From Chryseobacterium shigense (lineage in GTDB: Bacteria; Bacteroidota; Bacteroidia; Flavobacteriales; Weeksellaceae), in NCBI RefSeq assembly GCF_900156575.1, contig NZ_FTNY01000002.1, forward strand, positions 496,001 through 560,000: a stretch of DNA of 64,000 nucleotides. The letters run 5' to 3'. This document shows, piece by piece, positions 1-8,716 of this stretch; within the stretch, counting starts at the first letter, position 1; every line of letters starts with the position of its first letter. A program made the position numbers and the translations under genes. Under the pieces are notes generated by a model. It was not told the DNA's origin. It searched no databases and was given only the letters and a program-made list of their open reading frames with translations.

Positions 1-450
1 GTTCATGGTATCAAGGATAACCAATTTAGGACGGTTGTTCATTTTTTCCAATACGGATAACTGAACACCAGGGTGTAGGTTTCCAAGCAGAAGAATCTCT
101 GCATCTTGCATAGAATCTGGAATTTTCGGATCAAAATTTTCTAAGACATTCACTTCTGTAGCTAAAGTGTCTCTGGTATTCAAATCGTTATGGTATTTTC
201 CAGACCAGAAAAATGTTTTTCCTTCTTTTACGATTTCAATTCCTTCAATATTTACCTCTCTGTCTGTGAACATATCAAGATGCTCCTGTGGGAAATCTCC
301 TCCAACAACAGAAACAATACCGGATTTAACACCTAAAATAGATGAAGTAATGCCGATATAAGTGGCTGCACCTCCTAAAATTTTATCCGTTTTACCAAAT
401 GGTGTTTCGATCGCATCAAATGCAACGCTTCCTACAACTAAAAGTTTCAT
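1..450 (-). CDS. PfkB-family sugar/nucleoside kinase, N-terminal part
   Basis: The frame is open from an ATG at 450 to the left edge, giving the first 150 residues only. The N-terminus (MKLLVVGSVAFDAIETP) followed by a Gly-rich stretch (GGAATY) and later GIVSVVGGDFP is the usual start of ribokinase/PfkB carbohydrate kinases, which phosphorylate sugars or nucleosides with ATP. The catalytic GAGD motif would lie in the missing C-terminal half, so substrate cannot be judged. It follows gldD by 27 nt on the same strand and is probably co-transcribed with it. Confidence 0.8.
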   Translation of the reverse strand, partial: MKLLVVGSVAFDAIETPFGKTDKILGGAATYIGITSSILGVKSGIVSVVGGDFPQEHLDMFTDREVNIEGIEIVKEGKTFFWSGKYHNDLNTRDTLATEVNVLENFDPKIPDSMQDAEILLLGNLHPGVQLSVLEKMNNRPKLVILDTMN

Positions 451-477
451 ATATTTTTCAATGTATTTTAAAGTCAA

Positions 478-1035
478 TTATTTTTTCCATTCAAAAGTGT
501 CCAGCAGATGTTTCATATCATTTTTGATATAGTTTACTGCCGGGGCCAAAGAATCCGGTTTGGGTCTTGTATTAAAGTATAAATAAGCAGTCACGAAATG
601 TTTCGTACTGTCTGTAATGTAAAATTGAAGATTGGAAGCAGTCTGTCCTTTCAGCTCATAGAAGTTCCCGTATACTTTTTTATCAGGGTATTCAAATGAC
701 TTGGTATCTATGGAACTTGCTTTTACGGTATGCTCATAGACCATTTTCTCAGTTTCTTTGATATGGTCTGCAAAATCATTCTGTATCGGGTAATAGGTTA
801 CAAAAAGCTTTGCTTTCATTTTCGGGTAGTTGATGTAGTACCAGCACGGCCTTTTAGCATCACTAATGGATGCAAAATCTGAATATTCAAAGGTATAGGC
901 ACAGTTATTCTCAAACTTCTGATATTTCGGTGCAGGATATTCCAGACGGAGTTCACCATACGGTTTTGGAACATGATCTTTTCCACACGAAATTAAAAGC
1001 AATGACACGAAAATAAAAATGACGTTTTTTATCAT
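478..1035 (-). CDS. gldD: Gliding motility lipoprotein GldD
   Basis: A 185-residue predicted lipoprotein with a short hydrophobic signal ending in a lipobox (LLISCGKD). The mature part has the GldD-type sequence, including YPAPKYQKF near the start and a conserved RPCWYYINYP region. GldD is a cell-envelope protein needed for gliding in Flavobacterium and belongs to the core linked to type IX secretion. I place the start at the ATG at 1035 (MIKNVIF), because the upstream MYFCK adds nothing to the signal peptide. It sits 44 nt after mutY on the same strand, the usual arrangement in this group. Confidence 0.9.
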   Translation of the reverse strand: MIKNVIFIFVSLLLISCGKDHVPKPYGELRLEYPAPKYQKFENNCAYTFEYSDFASISDAKRPCWYYINYPKMKAKLFVTYYPIQNDFADHIKETEKMVYEHTVKASSIDTKSFEYPDKKVYGNFYELKGQTASNLQFYITDSTKHFVTAYLYFNTRPKPDSLAPAVNYIKNDMKHLLDTFEWKK

Positions 1036-1079
1036 TTTGCAAAAGTACAAATTAGATTTTAGATTTTGGGAGACAAATT

Positions 1080-2117
1080 TCAGTCTTTCAGTGCGTTTTG
1101 GATGTAGTTTTCCAAAGGCTTGGGAAAAGATTTATCGTGAGAGTCTTCAAAGTCTGTAATGAGGTAATGATTTTGTGCTATGAAACGGTCCCAAACGGCT
1201 TCTGAATCCATCTCAACGTTTGAAATTTCAATGGTCAGATTCTTATGGGTTAGTTTATGGGTGATCGTCTTTACGTTTCTGATGAATAGTTCCATATCTT
1301 CAGAAATAGTATCCGGAAACTCGAATAATTTTTTCCAGATAAAATCATCTTTTCTCTGCCGGATCAAAAACTGTCCGTTTCTATGGACGAAATAGTATTT
1401 CAACGCGAGATCCTGTGCTTTCACCTTTTTTGTTTTTACAGGATAATCTGATGTTTTATCAAGAGAAAATGCGAGACAGTCATCATTGACGGGACATTCC
1501 CCGCAAAGTGGATTTTTAGGTTTACAGATTTCTGAGCCAAGATCCATCATGGCCTGATTAAAATCGCCTACATTTTCCGGCATGACCAGTCCGGCCAATT
1601 GAGAGAAATAGGAAAAGGCCCGTGAGCTGGAAATATCAAAATCATCTGCAAAAATGCGGCTTAAAACTCTGTAAAAATTTCCATCAACCGCCGGCATTCT
1701 GCCTCCAAAACAAATGCTTGATACTGCAGCAGCGGTATATTTGCCTACACCTTTTAATTTTAAAATTTCTTCATAATCTGCAGGGAAAACTCCATGGTAA
1801 TCATTCATGATCTGTTGTGAAGCTTTATGGATATTAATGGCCCGTGAATAATATCCGAGTCCTTTCCAATAAAGCAACACTTCATTTTCTTCAGCATCGG
1901 CCAGAGTTTTGACATCCGGAAACCTTTTAATGAAATTATTGTAATGATTCAGTCCCTGACTGATCCTGGTCTGCTGAAAAACAATTTCACAGATCCATAT
2001 CTTGTAGGGGTCTTTTGTCTGTCTGAAAGGCAGATCTCTTGCATTTTTTCCGTACCAGTTCAATAATTTATTTCCAATATGGAGAAAATCTGAACTTTTA
2101 TTATCTCTTTCCAACAA
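1080..2117 (-). CDS. mutY: A/G-specific adenine DNA glycosylase MutY
   Basis: This 345-residue protein removes adenine mispaired with 8-oxoguanine in base excision repair. Visible hallmarks are the catalytic glutamate in WICEIVFQQT (E44), the helix-hairpin-helix with LKGVGKYTAAA (about 121-131), the catalytic aspartate in AVDGN (D145), and a 4Fe-4S loop with cysteines 198, 205, 208 and 214 in the standard C-x6-C-x2-C-x5-C spacing. The C-terminal 130 residues would be the NUDIX-like 8-oxoG reading domain. Length is normal for the family. It is the first gene of a likely mutY-gldD-kinase operon. Confidence 0.95.
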   Translation of the reverse strand: MLERDNKSSDFLHIGNKLLNWYGKNARDLPFRQTKDPYKIWICEIVFQQTRISQGLNHYNNFIKRFPDVKTLADAEENEVLLYWKGLGYYSRAINIHKASQQIMNDYHGVFPADYEEILKLKGVGKYTAAAVSSICFGGRMPAVDGNFYRVLSRIFADDFDISSSRAFSYFSQLAGLVMPENVGDFNQAMMDLGSEICKPKNPLCGECPVNDDCLAFSLDKTSDYPVKTKKVKAQDLALKYYFVHRNGQFLIRQRKDDFIWKKLFEFPDTISEDMELFIRNVKTITHKLTHKNLTIEISNVEMDSEAVWDRFIAQNHYLITDFEDSHDKSFPKPLENYIQNALKD

Positions 2118-2169
2118 CCTTAGTCTGTTTAAATGATTTTGAGGGAATTCTTAACTGCTATTATTTGTA

Positions 2170-2195
2170 TCATGCTTCGACTTCGCTCAGCATGA
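2170..2195. repeat. Short imperfect palindrome of the intergenic REP type
   Basis: The stretch between mutY and the next gene contains TCATGCT, an inner part rich in TTCGCTC, and then AGCATGA, forming an inverted repeat of 7-bp arms. Sequences of this wording are common as dispersed intergenic elements in Bacteroidota. Only one copy was noticed here. No gene overlaps it. Confidence 0.5.
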
Positions 2196-2266
2196 CAGGT
2201 TTATTTTAGTAACTGGCTTGCAACAGAAATATAGCAGATGTTAATTTCCCTTCTGCAAAGATAAAA

Positions 2267-2740
2267 TTATTTATCCTTTTTAACGGAGTATACCGGAGCT
2301 GCTTTCAGCCACTGATATTTAAGGTTTCTTTCTGCGGCAATAAAGCGGTACCCTTCAAGTTTTTTCAGATAAAGATAGATGGAATCATTTTTAAGCTTAA
2401 GTCTCTGATCAGACAGAAACATGAATGGATAGTCTACAACAGAGTCTCTTATTGTTTTCATTATCTTTCCTGACCTTACTTTGTAAAGAAAGAATGTTTT
2501 TCCTCTTCCTTTTGAACTGTCGGTCAGTTTTACATTTCCACTTGCAATAACCAGCTCACTGCCGTCAAAGCATTCTTCTTCGTTCATGATGTAGGCTTTT
2601 CCTTCTGTACGCTCGTCTTTAAAAAGATCCACTGCATAATGATCCGGCGCTTCATATTTTTTTTCACATCCTGATAATACAATCAGCAGGAATACCGGCA
2701 GGAAAAAGCTTAAACTTTTTTTGATTACATTAATTTTCAT
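2267..2740 (-). CDS. Small lipoprotein next to the T6SS sheath genes
   Basis: A 157-residue predicted lipoprotein. From the ATG at 2740 it has a basic start (MKINVIKKS), a hydrophobic core and a lipobox (VLSGCEKK). The frame stays open upstream into the tssC 3' end, but the signal peptide fixes the start here. The mature part has no domain I recognise. It lies 64 nt after tssC on the same strand. Bacteroidota T6SS loci encode a lipoprotein subunit of uncertain role (TssQ), and this gene could be that, but sequence alone does not show it. Confidence 0.6.
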   Translation of the reverse strand: MKINVIKKSLSFFLPVFLLIVLSGCEKKYEAPDHYAVDLFKDERTEGKAYIMNEEECFDGSELVIASGNVKLTDSSKGRGKTFFLYKVRSGKIMKTIRDSVVDYPFMFLSDQRLKLKNDSIYLYLKKLEGYRFIAAERNLKYQWLKAAPVYSVKKDK

Positions 2741-2804
2741 ATGAATTGGCAGTAAAAAACCGATGTAAAAATGCATCGGTTTGTTATTTAAAATTAGTTT
2801 TTTA

Positions 2805-4166
2805 TTATTCCTGAGTGTATTGTGCATCCCATTCGTTACCATCATCTCCTTTGTGCCCGTCTAATTTAATAACGAAACTTTTTGTAGGGAAATAAGGGGT
2901 CATACGGATATCAAGCCATACTCTGTCTTTATTTGTTTTGTCCTGCTCAAAACGAACGATTTTGAATTTTTCAATCAATTTATCCGGACCTTTGATGTTA
3001 TCAAGGAATGTTACGATCTGTCTTCTCAGATCATCTTCATTTTTGGCATTCCAGTTTTCGAAAGCTCTTCTGTTCAGGAAATCCAGTAAAACCTTAGTCA
3101 CATAGTCGAATACACGTACTACTGAATAGGTCTGAAGACCGATATTATCACCTGTAAACAATGTTTTGGCAGAGAATGCCATGATCTTTCCATACTCGTT
3201 CACCATTGGAACCAGACCCATTTTTTCTAGCTGAGAAATTTCACTTTTCTTCAATTCGAATTTTACGGCGTCTACTTCATTGATGTTCCCGTGTTTTTTA
3301 CCTGCTGCTACCTGAGACATCAGGGTTTTGTGGATTTTTCCAGCTAATGAAGTGGAAGGTGGAAGTTCTACGTTCTCTTCTTCTCCTACTTCTTCGGCTC
3401 TTCCTCTTCCTACCAGCCAGTTACACGTCATAATCACGTTACTTCTGTGGAGCTCACCTCCGGTAAGGTTAGCCGAGTGGAATAAGTCTACTACGTCATC
3501 CGGCTTATCAAGATTAGCAAAATCGGTAACCATCATTACTTTGTTTTCGTTACAGATCTTTGCCCATTTTTCAATGACTTTGTTGGATCCTAAATATCCA
3601 GGGATCGCCAGGATAGAATAGTTGTCTCTAAGATCTAAACGGTCATAATAATTCTTGAATTCTTCGGAAATAGCATCGATGAATAAAGGATTGTCAAGAT
3701 CTGAAACCTGTTCCAGACTTGCATTAACAATGCTTACATTGTCTACTTTATCCAATTCTGTATTTTTGTAGAATTGAGCTACCGTTCTGTAGTTTGTTTC
3801 CAACAAACGTACTGCGTCAAGTGTATTTTTAAGATTGGTTTTTAAATTCTGATCGGCTGTTTGTGCTTTAGTTTTGCAGGTATCGGCCATTTTATCTGCA
3901 GACTCATTTCCTTCCAAAAGACTTACCCAAAGGTTTATTTTTTGAAGAAGTTCTTTTCTTTCGTCTGTTTTATTGCTATCAGTAAGAAAAATTTCTTTTC
4001 TTGCTTTTCTGGTAGGGTTCATATTGGCGATTCCGTCTACAACGGATTCAACAAAGCCAAAACCTCCCATTTTATTAAGCTCCGCAAGCGGGTTTCCTTT
4101 CGGTTGCCCTGAGTGTTGCTGCTGACCCTGCTGTTGGCTTTCTTGTGCCTGTAATTTGCTATCCAT
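2805..4166 (-). CDS. tssC: Type VI secretion contractile sheath large subunit TssC
   Basis: A 453-residue protein matching the Bacteroidota form of TssC (VipB, DUF5458-like). After a Gln-rich N-terminus it carries the sheath-type sequence, with NWLVGRGRAEE in the middle and MTPYFPTKSFVIKLDG near the end. TssC pairs with TssB to form the contractile tail sheath of the type VI secretion system in the cytoplasm. It follows tssB by 21 nt (4167-4187) in a clear operon. None of the baseplate, Hcp, ClpV or membrane-complex genes is present in this window, so the rest of the system must be elsewhere or absent. Confidence 0.9.
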   Translation of the reverse strand: MDSKLQAQESQQQGQQQHSGQPKGNPLAELNKMGGFGFVESVVDGIANMNPTRKARKEIFLTDSNKTDERKELLQKINLWVSLLEGNESADKMADTCKTKAQTADQNLKTNLKNTLDAVRLLETNYRTVAQFYKNTELDKVDNVSIVNASLEQVSDLDNPLFIDAISEEFKNYYDRLDLRDNYSILAIPGYLGSNKVIEKWAKICNENKVMMVTDFANLDKPDDVVDLFHSANLTGGELHRSNVIMTCNWLVGRGRAEEVGEEENVELPPSTSLAGKIHKTLMSQVAAGKKHGNINEVDAVKFELKKSEISQLEKMGLVPMVNEYGKIMAFSAKTLFTGDNIGLQTYSVVRVFDYVTKVLLDFLNRRAFENWNAKNEDDLRRQIVTFLDNIKGPDKLIEKFKIVRFEQDKTNKDRVWLDIRMTPYFPTKSFVIKLDGHKGDDGNEWDAQYTQE

Positions 4167-4187
4167 GATTTGATTTAGTGTAAATGA

Positions 4188-4634
4188 TTATTTTTCAAGT
4201 TCTTGTGCCACATCTTTCAATACTTCGATGAACGCAGCTCTGGTCTGATCGTTCTCAAGCATATTACGCAGAATTTTATTGGTTTTCAGCTGACGTACGA
4301 TTTTATTGTACTGCTCCTGCTCCATGCTAAGCTGTTGTAAATAGTCTGATTTCTGAGTAAGATTTTTAGGGGTGAAGTCTGCAAGATTTTGAAAACGGAA
4401 TTCCTCTTCGATGACACCTCCATCTTCTGTTTCGTGCTGCACGGCTACAGAAGGCTGAAAATGTCTGAAGACATCGTCCACTGACTTTAATCCTGTGATG
4501 ATTTCAGGGGTGTAAGATTCTTCGGTAGTAAGCTGGCTCACTATCAGCGATTTGTTCTCCTGTATTTCCTGAATAGCTTCATTAGCGTCTACTTTTACTT
4601 CGTTACCGCCAACACCATAATTAAACATTGCCAT
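4188..4634 (-). CDS. tssB: Type VI secretion contractile sheath small subunit TssB
   Basis: A 148-residue protein starting MAMFNYGVGGNEVKVD, which is the conserved N-terminus of Bacteroidota TssB (VipA). It ends in an acidic/basic helix (FIEVLKDVAQELEK). The frame remains open upstream to 4763, adding 43 residues, but the added part is Asn/Gln-rich low complexity and unlike the family, so I use the ATG at 4634. TssB and TssC co-assemble into the contractile sheath. The operon reads tssB, tssC, lipoprotein. Confidence 0.9.
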   Translation of the reverse strand: MAMFNYGVGGNEVKVDANEAIQEIQENKSLIVSQLTTEESYTPEIITGLKSVDDVFRHFQPSVAVQHETEDGGVIEEEFRFQNLADFTPKNLTQKSDYLQQLSMEQEQYNKIVRQLKTNKILRNMLENDQTRAAFIEVLKDVAQELEK

Positions 4635-5171
4635 ATTATTGTTATTTTGAGATTGTTGATTTTGGTTTGGATCTGTCTTTGAGTAATTTACCGATGAATC
4701 AAATAAATTACCAATCCAATGTTTAAATTTAAAAAAAAACTGTAACATACAAAATTTTGTCAAGATTTTTCTTGAATTATTTAATTTAACCCATAATATA
4801 TATAACGTAAAATCATGACTTTACGATATCACTAAACTATGAAAAAATAAATAAAATCAACCATAGCATGATAAAATAAAATCCGGGTGCATTTTAGATT
4901 TATAAAAATGCATTAAACCCATGTTAAAATAAGAATTCCTCCGGCGTAAGGAAAAAATATTCTTTATATTTAACCTGAGTCCGGGATAATAAAATTTAGA
5001 TGGTAAAACTGGAAAAAGGAGAATGGGAGTTATTAATTATCCTTGTCAAGGTTCAGAACCTTGACAAGGATAATGAGTGTTCAGATCCAAGTAAAACTTC
5101 ATGACCATCATTAAAATAAACAGATCTTACCCTGAACTCATTTTATATTTTAAGTAAAGTAAAACAGAGCC
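4635..5171. other. Long AT-rich intergenic region between tssB and a divergent gene
   Basis: About 540 bases separate the divergent tssB and the 5172 gene. The part nearest tssB (4635-4763) is open in the tssB frame but does not look like protein. The rest is very AT-rich and must hold both promoters. A perfect 19-bp inverted repeat at 5036-5074 is the only structured element seen. Confidence 0.6.
5036..5074. repeat. Perfect 19-bp inverted repeat with one-base spacer
   Basis: The left arm 5036-5054 (ATTATCCTTGTCAAGGTTC) is the exact reverse complement of 5056-5074, separated by a single A. It lies about 100 bases upstream of the 5172 start codon. There is no T-run after it, so it is not an obvious terminator. 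It may be a dispersed palindromic element or an operator. Confidence 0.85.
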
Positions 5172-6218
5172 ATGAAAGATGTAAAAATCGCTTTTAGAAA
5201 ACCAATATATCCTGTTTCAGAAGCATTAGAGTTGTATTTGGAAAAACATAACCGAACGACCAAGATTCAGTTTCTGTATGAAGATTTGCTGAGATTCAGT
5301 GACAGTGTCAATATTCTGGATAAGGAGGGCAAAGATACTTTGTGGCTCGGTGTATTGTATTCTGAATATGAGTTTAAGGAAATAGAGGCGAATTTAAATA
5401 AGATTTATACTCTTCTTCATTCTGACGGTGATGAGGCTACTTTACCTTATTTAAAAGTGGATACGATCGACTTCTGTACCTTTGGGAACTCTAAACCTTT
5501 TCGAATTCGGGTGAGAAATATTCTGAACGACAATTATACTAATTTTTACATTAAACAGGCTGATGCTTCGCGGATCTACGGACTGGAAATAGAAGACCTG
5601 CTTTCTCCCAACCGGATCAACTTTCTGATTTATAAAAACACTCTGATAGAAGAGCATATCTTGGGAATTCCGGGAGATGTTTTTATTCAGAAGCATTTAC
5701 AAAACTGTTCAGAACCGGAAAAGGCGCAGATTTCCAAGGAATTTGTAAAATTCAATGAACGTTGTCTCATCGGGCTGCTAGGTGACATGCGTTCCTATAA
5801 TTATGTTATTATTCCCATACACGATTTTGATCAGGTTATTTACAGAATCCGTCCTATTGATTTTGATCAGCAGAGTTATGAGGGGAATCTGAAAGTGTAT
5901 CTTCCCCAGTATTTCAAGGAAAACAGCATCATGGTGAATATGGTTTTGGAAAAACTAAAGCCTAATTCTATAGAACAGTATCGTAAAGAAGTACGCTCAC
6001 AAATTGTAAAAAGAGTAACCAGCAGTCAAAACAGATTCGATGAGCTTATTTCTATAATGAAAAAGGACAATATTGCACCGGAAGCTAATGTTACAGAGCT
6101 GAAAACCGCCTTGCAGAAACTTACTTATGATGTCAATTTCAAGTATTGCACAACCATGGGCGATGTTATAGAAACCGGAATCAAGTTTGTTCTCCGGAAT
6201 TATAAGAAAGCCTATTAA
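5172..6218 (+). CDS. Uncharacterised protein with kinase-like catalytic motifs, beside T6SS sheath genes
   Basis: A 348-residue soluble protein without a signal peptide. I do not recognise its family by name. Its middle resembles an aminoglycoside-phosphotransferase/HipA-like kinase core: a possible ATP lysine in NFYIKQAD (K128), a glutamate 11 residues on (E139), a hinge-like IEEHILGIPGDVF, then GDMRSYN (D205, N210) and IDFD (D230, D232). The order K, E, GD-x4-N, DFD is that of the catalytic loop and metal site in such kinases. This is inference from motifs only. It is divergent from tssB and ends in a strong terminator. A role tied to the T6SS sheath is possible from position alone. Confidence 0.6.
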   Translation: MKDVKIAFRKPIYPVSEALELYLEKHNRTTKIQFLYEDLLRFSDSVNILDKEGKDTLWLGVLYSEYEFKEIEANLNKIYTLLHSDGDEATLPYLKVDTIDFCTFGNSKPFRIRVRNILNDNYTNFYIKQADASRIYGLEIEDLLSPNRINFLIYKNTLIEEHILGIPGDVFIQKHLQNCSEPEKAQISKEFVKFNERCLIGLLGDMRSYNYVIIPIHDFDQVIYRIRPIDFDQQSYEGNLKVYLPQYFKENSIMVNMVLEKLKPNSIEQYRKEVRSQIVKRVTSSQNRFDELISIMKKDNIAPEANVTELKTALQKLTYDVNFKYCTTMGDVIETGIKFVLRNYKKAY

Positions 6219-6222
6219 AAAG

Positions 6223-6265
6223 AGAATCCATCTCCTATTGAATGGAGACGGATTCTTTCTTTTCT
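6223..6265 (+). terminator. Bidirectional rho-independent terminator
   Basis: A 13-bp stem (6223-6235 with 6244-6256, one G-T pair) and an 8-base loop is followed by a T-rich tract. It sits between the convergent 5172 gene and the M13 peptidase gene, and the opposite strand also has a T-tract, so it can serve both. Confidence 0.85.
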
Positions 6266-6282
6266 AACAATTTTTGGTTGTT

Positions 6283-8379
6283 TTACCAAATTTTTATTCT
6301 GTCCTGAGGCGCTTTGTACATTTTGTCTCCAGGTTTTATATCAAATGCTTTGCTGAATGCATCCTGATTTACCAGCGGACCGAATGCTCTGAACACTCCC
6401 GGAGAGTGCGGATCGGTCTTCACCTGGTTGATCATATACTGGTCGGTAGCTTTTGTTCTCCATACGGTAGCCCAGCTCATAAAGAATCTCTGATCCTGAG
6501 TAAATCCACTGATTTTCCCCGGATTTCCTTTATCCTTTAAATACATCTGAAGGGCATCATAAGCCACTGCTACTCCACCAAGGTCACCGATGTTTTCACC
6601 GCTTGTAAATTTACCGTTAACAAAACTTCCTTTTACCGGTTCGTAAGCGCTGTACTGAGCTGCCAGCTGTCCTACTTTAGCATCGAAGTTCTTACGATCT
6701 TCGTCTGTCCACCAGTTGTTAAGGTTTCCGTCACCGTCAAAACGGGAACCGCTGTCATCAAATCCGTGAGAAATCTCGTGACCGATAACGGCTCCGATCC
6801 CTCCGAAGTTTACGGCTGCATCAGCTTTAGGATTATAGAAAGGTGGTTGAAGAATGGCCGCCGGGAACACGATCTCGTTGTTTGATCCGCTGTAATACGC
6901 GTTCACAGTCTGTGGAGACATTCCCCATTCTGTTTTATCTACCTGTTTTCCTACTTTATCAAGACTTCTCTGATACTGCCATGCAGACACATTCTGAAGA
7001 TTGGAATATAATGTTGCTCCTTGTTTTGGAGATTCCACTTTTAACTGGCTGTAATCTTTCCATTTGTCCGGATAGGCGATCTTCACGGTGAATTTAGACA
7101 GCTTTTCCTGAGCTTTCACCTTGGTAGCCGGAGACATCCAGTCCATATCATTGATATGGGTCTTGAATGATTTTAAGATATAGTCGATGTACGTCTCCAT
7201 CTGAGCTTTTGCTTCCGGTGTGAAATATTTCTCAACATACAATTTACCGAAAGCTTCTCCAAGAACCCCGTTTACCAGCGTCAGTCCTCTTTTGTCCATC
7301 GGACGCTGCTCTTTCTGTCCCTGAAGGTATTTTGAATAGAAATCAAATCTGATCTGCTCCAGACTGTCATTCAGATTGCTGGCGTTACCGTTAATTAAAT
7401 GGTATTTCAGATAATCTTTCAGAAGCGGAAGGTTCTTTTCAGTGATGAACTGATCCATATTCTGGTAATATTTCAGTTCGCCAATGATGACTTTATCCGT
7501 ATTCACGCCTGCCTCCTTAAGATATTTTGCAAGATTGACATTTTTAACGACTCCTGAAAGTTCAGTTACATTCTTTGGATTGTATCTCAAGTTGGCATCT
7601 CTGTTTTGCTCAAGAGTCAACAGATAATTAGCCAGTTGTTTTTCAAAGGTTACCACATTCTGTGCAGCCTGTCCTGCATTTTTATTTCCCAAAACTCCGA
7701 ACAGCTTCCCTACATAAGTCTGATATTCTGCTAAAGTTTTGGTATTGGCTTCATTGACTTTCTGATAGTAGTCTCTTCCTAATCCAAGATCAGGACCGCC
7801 CAGATATACCGCATTCATTTTAGAATTCTTCATATCTGCACTTACTCTCCATCCGTAGAATGAATTGTCGCCTAATTTTGTTGCTTCAAGAAGATATTTT
7901 TGCAGATCATTAAGGTTTTTGATGGCATCAATTTTTGCCAGATCTCCTTTGATAGGAGCCAGCCCTTCTGCATTTCTTTTGCTTACATCCATAAAAGATG
8001 CGTACAGATTCTGGATCTTCTGCCCTTCTGAACCTTCAGCATAACTTTCGGATAAAATTTTATTCAGAATATCCAAAGAAGCATCATCCACATTTTCTCT
8101 CAACGCATTGAAAGAACCCCAGCTAGCTTTATCTGAAGGGATCTGAGTAGTTTTCACCCAATTTCCATTCACATAGCTAAAAAAGTCATCCTGCGGGCGA
8201 ACGCTTTTATCCATATAAGATAAATTGATTCCTTCTTCTTTTGCTTCTTCTTTGACAGGTTCTGTAACGGCAACCGTAGTTTCAGCTTTAGTTTCTGTAC
8301 CAGCAGTTTTGGCCGCTCCGCATGAGTTTAAAAATACAATGCCGGAAAGGGCAAGTATTCCAATATTTAGCTTTTTCAT
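6283..8379 (-). CDS. M13-family metallopeptidase (neprilysin/PepO type), lipoprotein
   Basis: This 698-residue protein is a zinc endopeptidase of the neprilysin family. It has a lipoprotein signal (lipobox LNSCGAAK). The N-terminal M13 domain opens with YMDKSVRPQDDFFSYVNGNW. The catalytic part has NAYYSGSNNEIVFPAAIL, the zinc motif HEISH in GHEISHGFDD, and ENIGDLGG with the third zinc ligand. The end carries the conserved DPHSPGVFR and a terminal IKIW. These enzymes cut short peptides, here probably in the periplasm. A close paralogue lies immediately upstream on the same strand, 337 bases away, with its own terminator between them. Confidence 0.95.
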   Translation of the reverse strand: MKKLNIGILALSGIVFLNSCGAAKTAGTETKAETTVAVTEPVKEEAKEEGINLSYMDKSVRPQDDFFSYVNGNWVKTTQIPSDKASWGSFNALRENVDDASLDILNKILSESYAEGSEGQKIQNLYASFMDVSKRNAEGLAPIKGDLAKIDAIKNLNDLQKYLLEATKLGDNSFYGWRVSADMKNSKMNAVYLGGPDLGLGRDYYQKVNEANTKTLAEYQTYVGKLFGVLGNKNAGQAAQNVVTFEKQLANYLLTLEQNRDANLRYNPKNVTELSGVVKNVNLAKYLKEAGVNTDKVIIGELKYYQNMDQFITEKNLPLLKDYLKYHLINGNASNLNDSLEQIRFDFYSKYLQGQKEQRPMDKRGLTLVNGVLGEAFGKLYVEKYFTPEAKAQMETYIDYILKSFKTHINDMDWMSPATKVKAQEKLSKFTVKIAYPDKWKDYSQLKVESPKQGATLYSNLQNVSAWQYQRSLDKVGKQVDKTEWGMSPQTVNAYYSGSNNEIVFPAAILQPPFYNPKADAAVNFGGIGAVIGHEISHGFDDSGSRFDGDGNLNNWWTDEDRKNFDAKVGQLAAQYSAYEPVKGSFVNGKFTSGENIGDLGGVAVAYDALQMYLKDKGNPGKISGFTQDQRFFMSWATVWRTKATDQYMINQVKTDPHSPGVFRAFGPLVNQDAFSKAFDIKPGDKMYKAPQDRIKIW

Positions 8380-8547
8380 TAAAAAAAAATTTTGATTGTA
8401 TACAAACTTACCAAATATACGAACTTTGATAATAAATGATTAATAATAATTGGTATATGAAGTGGGAAATTGATGATTTAAGATTAAAAATTCAGAGTTT
8501 ATAGGATATCTTTTGGAAATATAAACGAAGTTGAGATAGATGGGGAA

Positions 8548-8603
8548 ACCACTCCCGGCAAAAATTTTTTGAATTTTCGCCACCCTTCCGGAAGAGGGGA
8601 ATG
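8548..8603 (+). repeat. Divergent copy of a dispersed intergenic repeat
   Basis: The sequence ACCACTCCCGGCAAAAATT and onward matches, with several changes, the better-preserved copies at 28577-28633 and 28861-28917. All share an inner AAAAATT...GAATTTT dyad and a C-rich/G-rich hairpin followed by GGGGAAT. Confidence 0.7.
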
Positions 8604-8678
8604 ATGGAAGTCGTTATTACAATTATCGTTCTTCCGATGCTAATCTATAACTCCCAACACCTATCACCACCTACCAAA

Positions 8679-8710
8679 AAAAGCAAAAACCGCTCATTGC
8701 TGAGCGGTTT
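8679..8710 (-). terminator. Rho-independent terminator of the second M13 peptidase
   Basis: On the minus strand a perfect 10-bp stem (AAACCGCTCA) with a GCAA loop is followed by a T-rich run. It begins 7 bases past the stop of the 8717 gene. Confidence 0.9.
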
Positions 8711-8716
8711 GTATTT

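Larger units (their letters stand above)
8380..8716. other. Gene-free spacer between two M13 peptidase genes
   Basis: This 337-base spacer holds two candidate -7 boxes for the downstream peptidase (TAAGTTTG at 8403-8410 and TATATTTG at 8412-8419, minus strand), a divergent copy of a dispersed repeat (8548-8603), and the terminator of the upstream peptidase (8687-8710). No credible gene is seen. Confidence 0.7.

Noticed and set aside
2840..2841. Upstream start for the 2267 lipoprotein in the tssC 3' end
   Set aside because: The signal peptide and lipobox fix the start at 2740.
4635..4763. 43-codon upstream extension of tssB
   Set aside because: Asn/Gln-rich low complexity, not found in the family; the conserved TssB start is at 4634.
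5036..5074. Palindrome as transcription terminator
   Set aside because: No T-run on either strand next to the stem, and it lies upstream of a gene, not after one.
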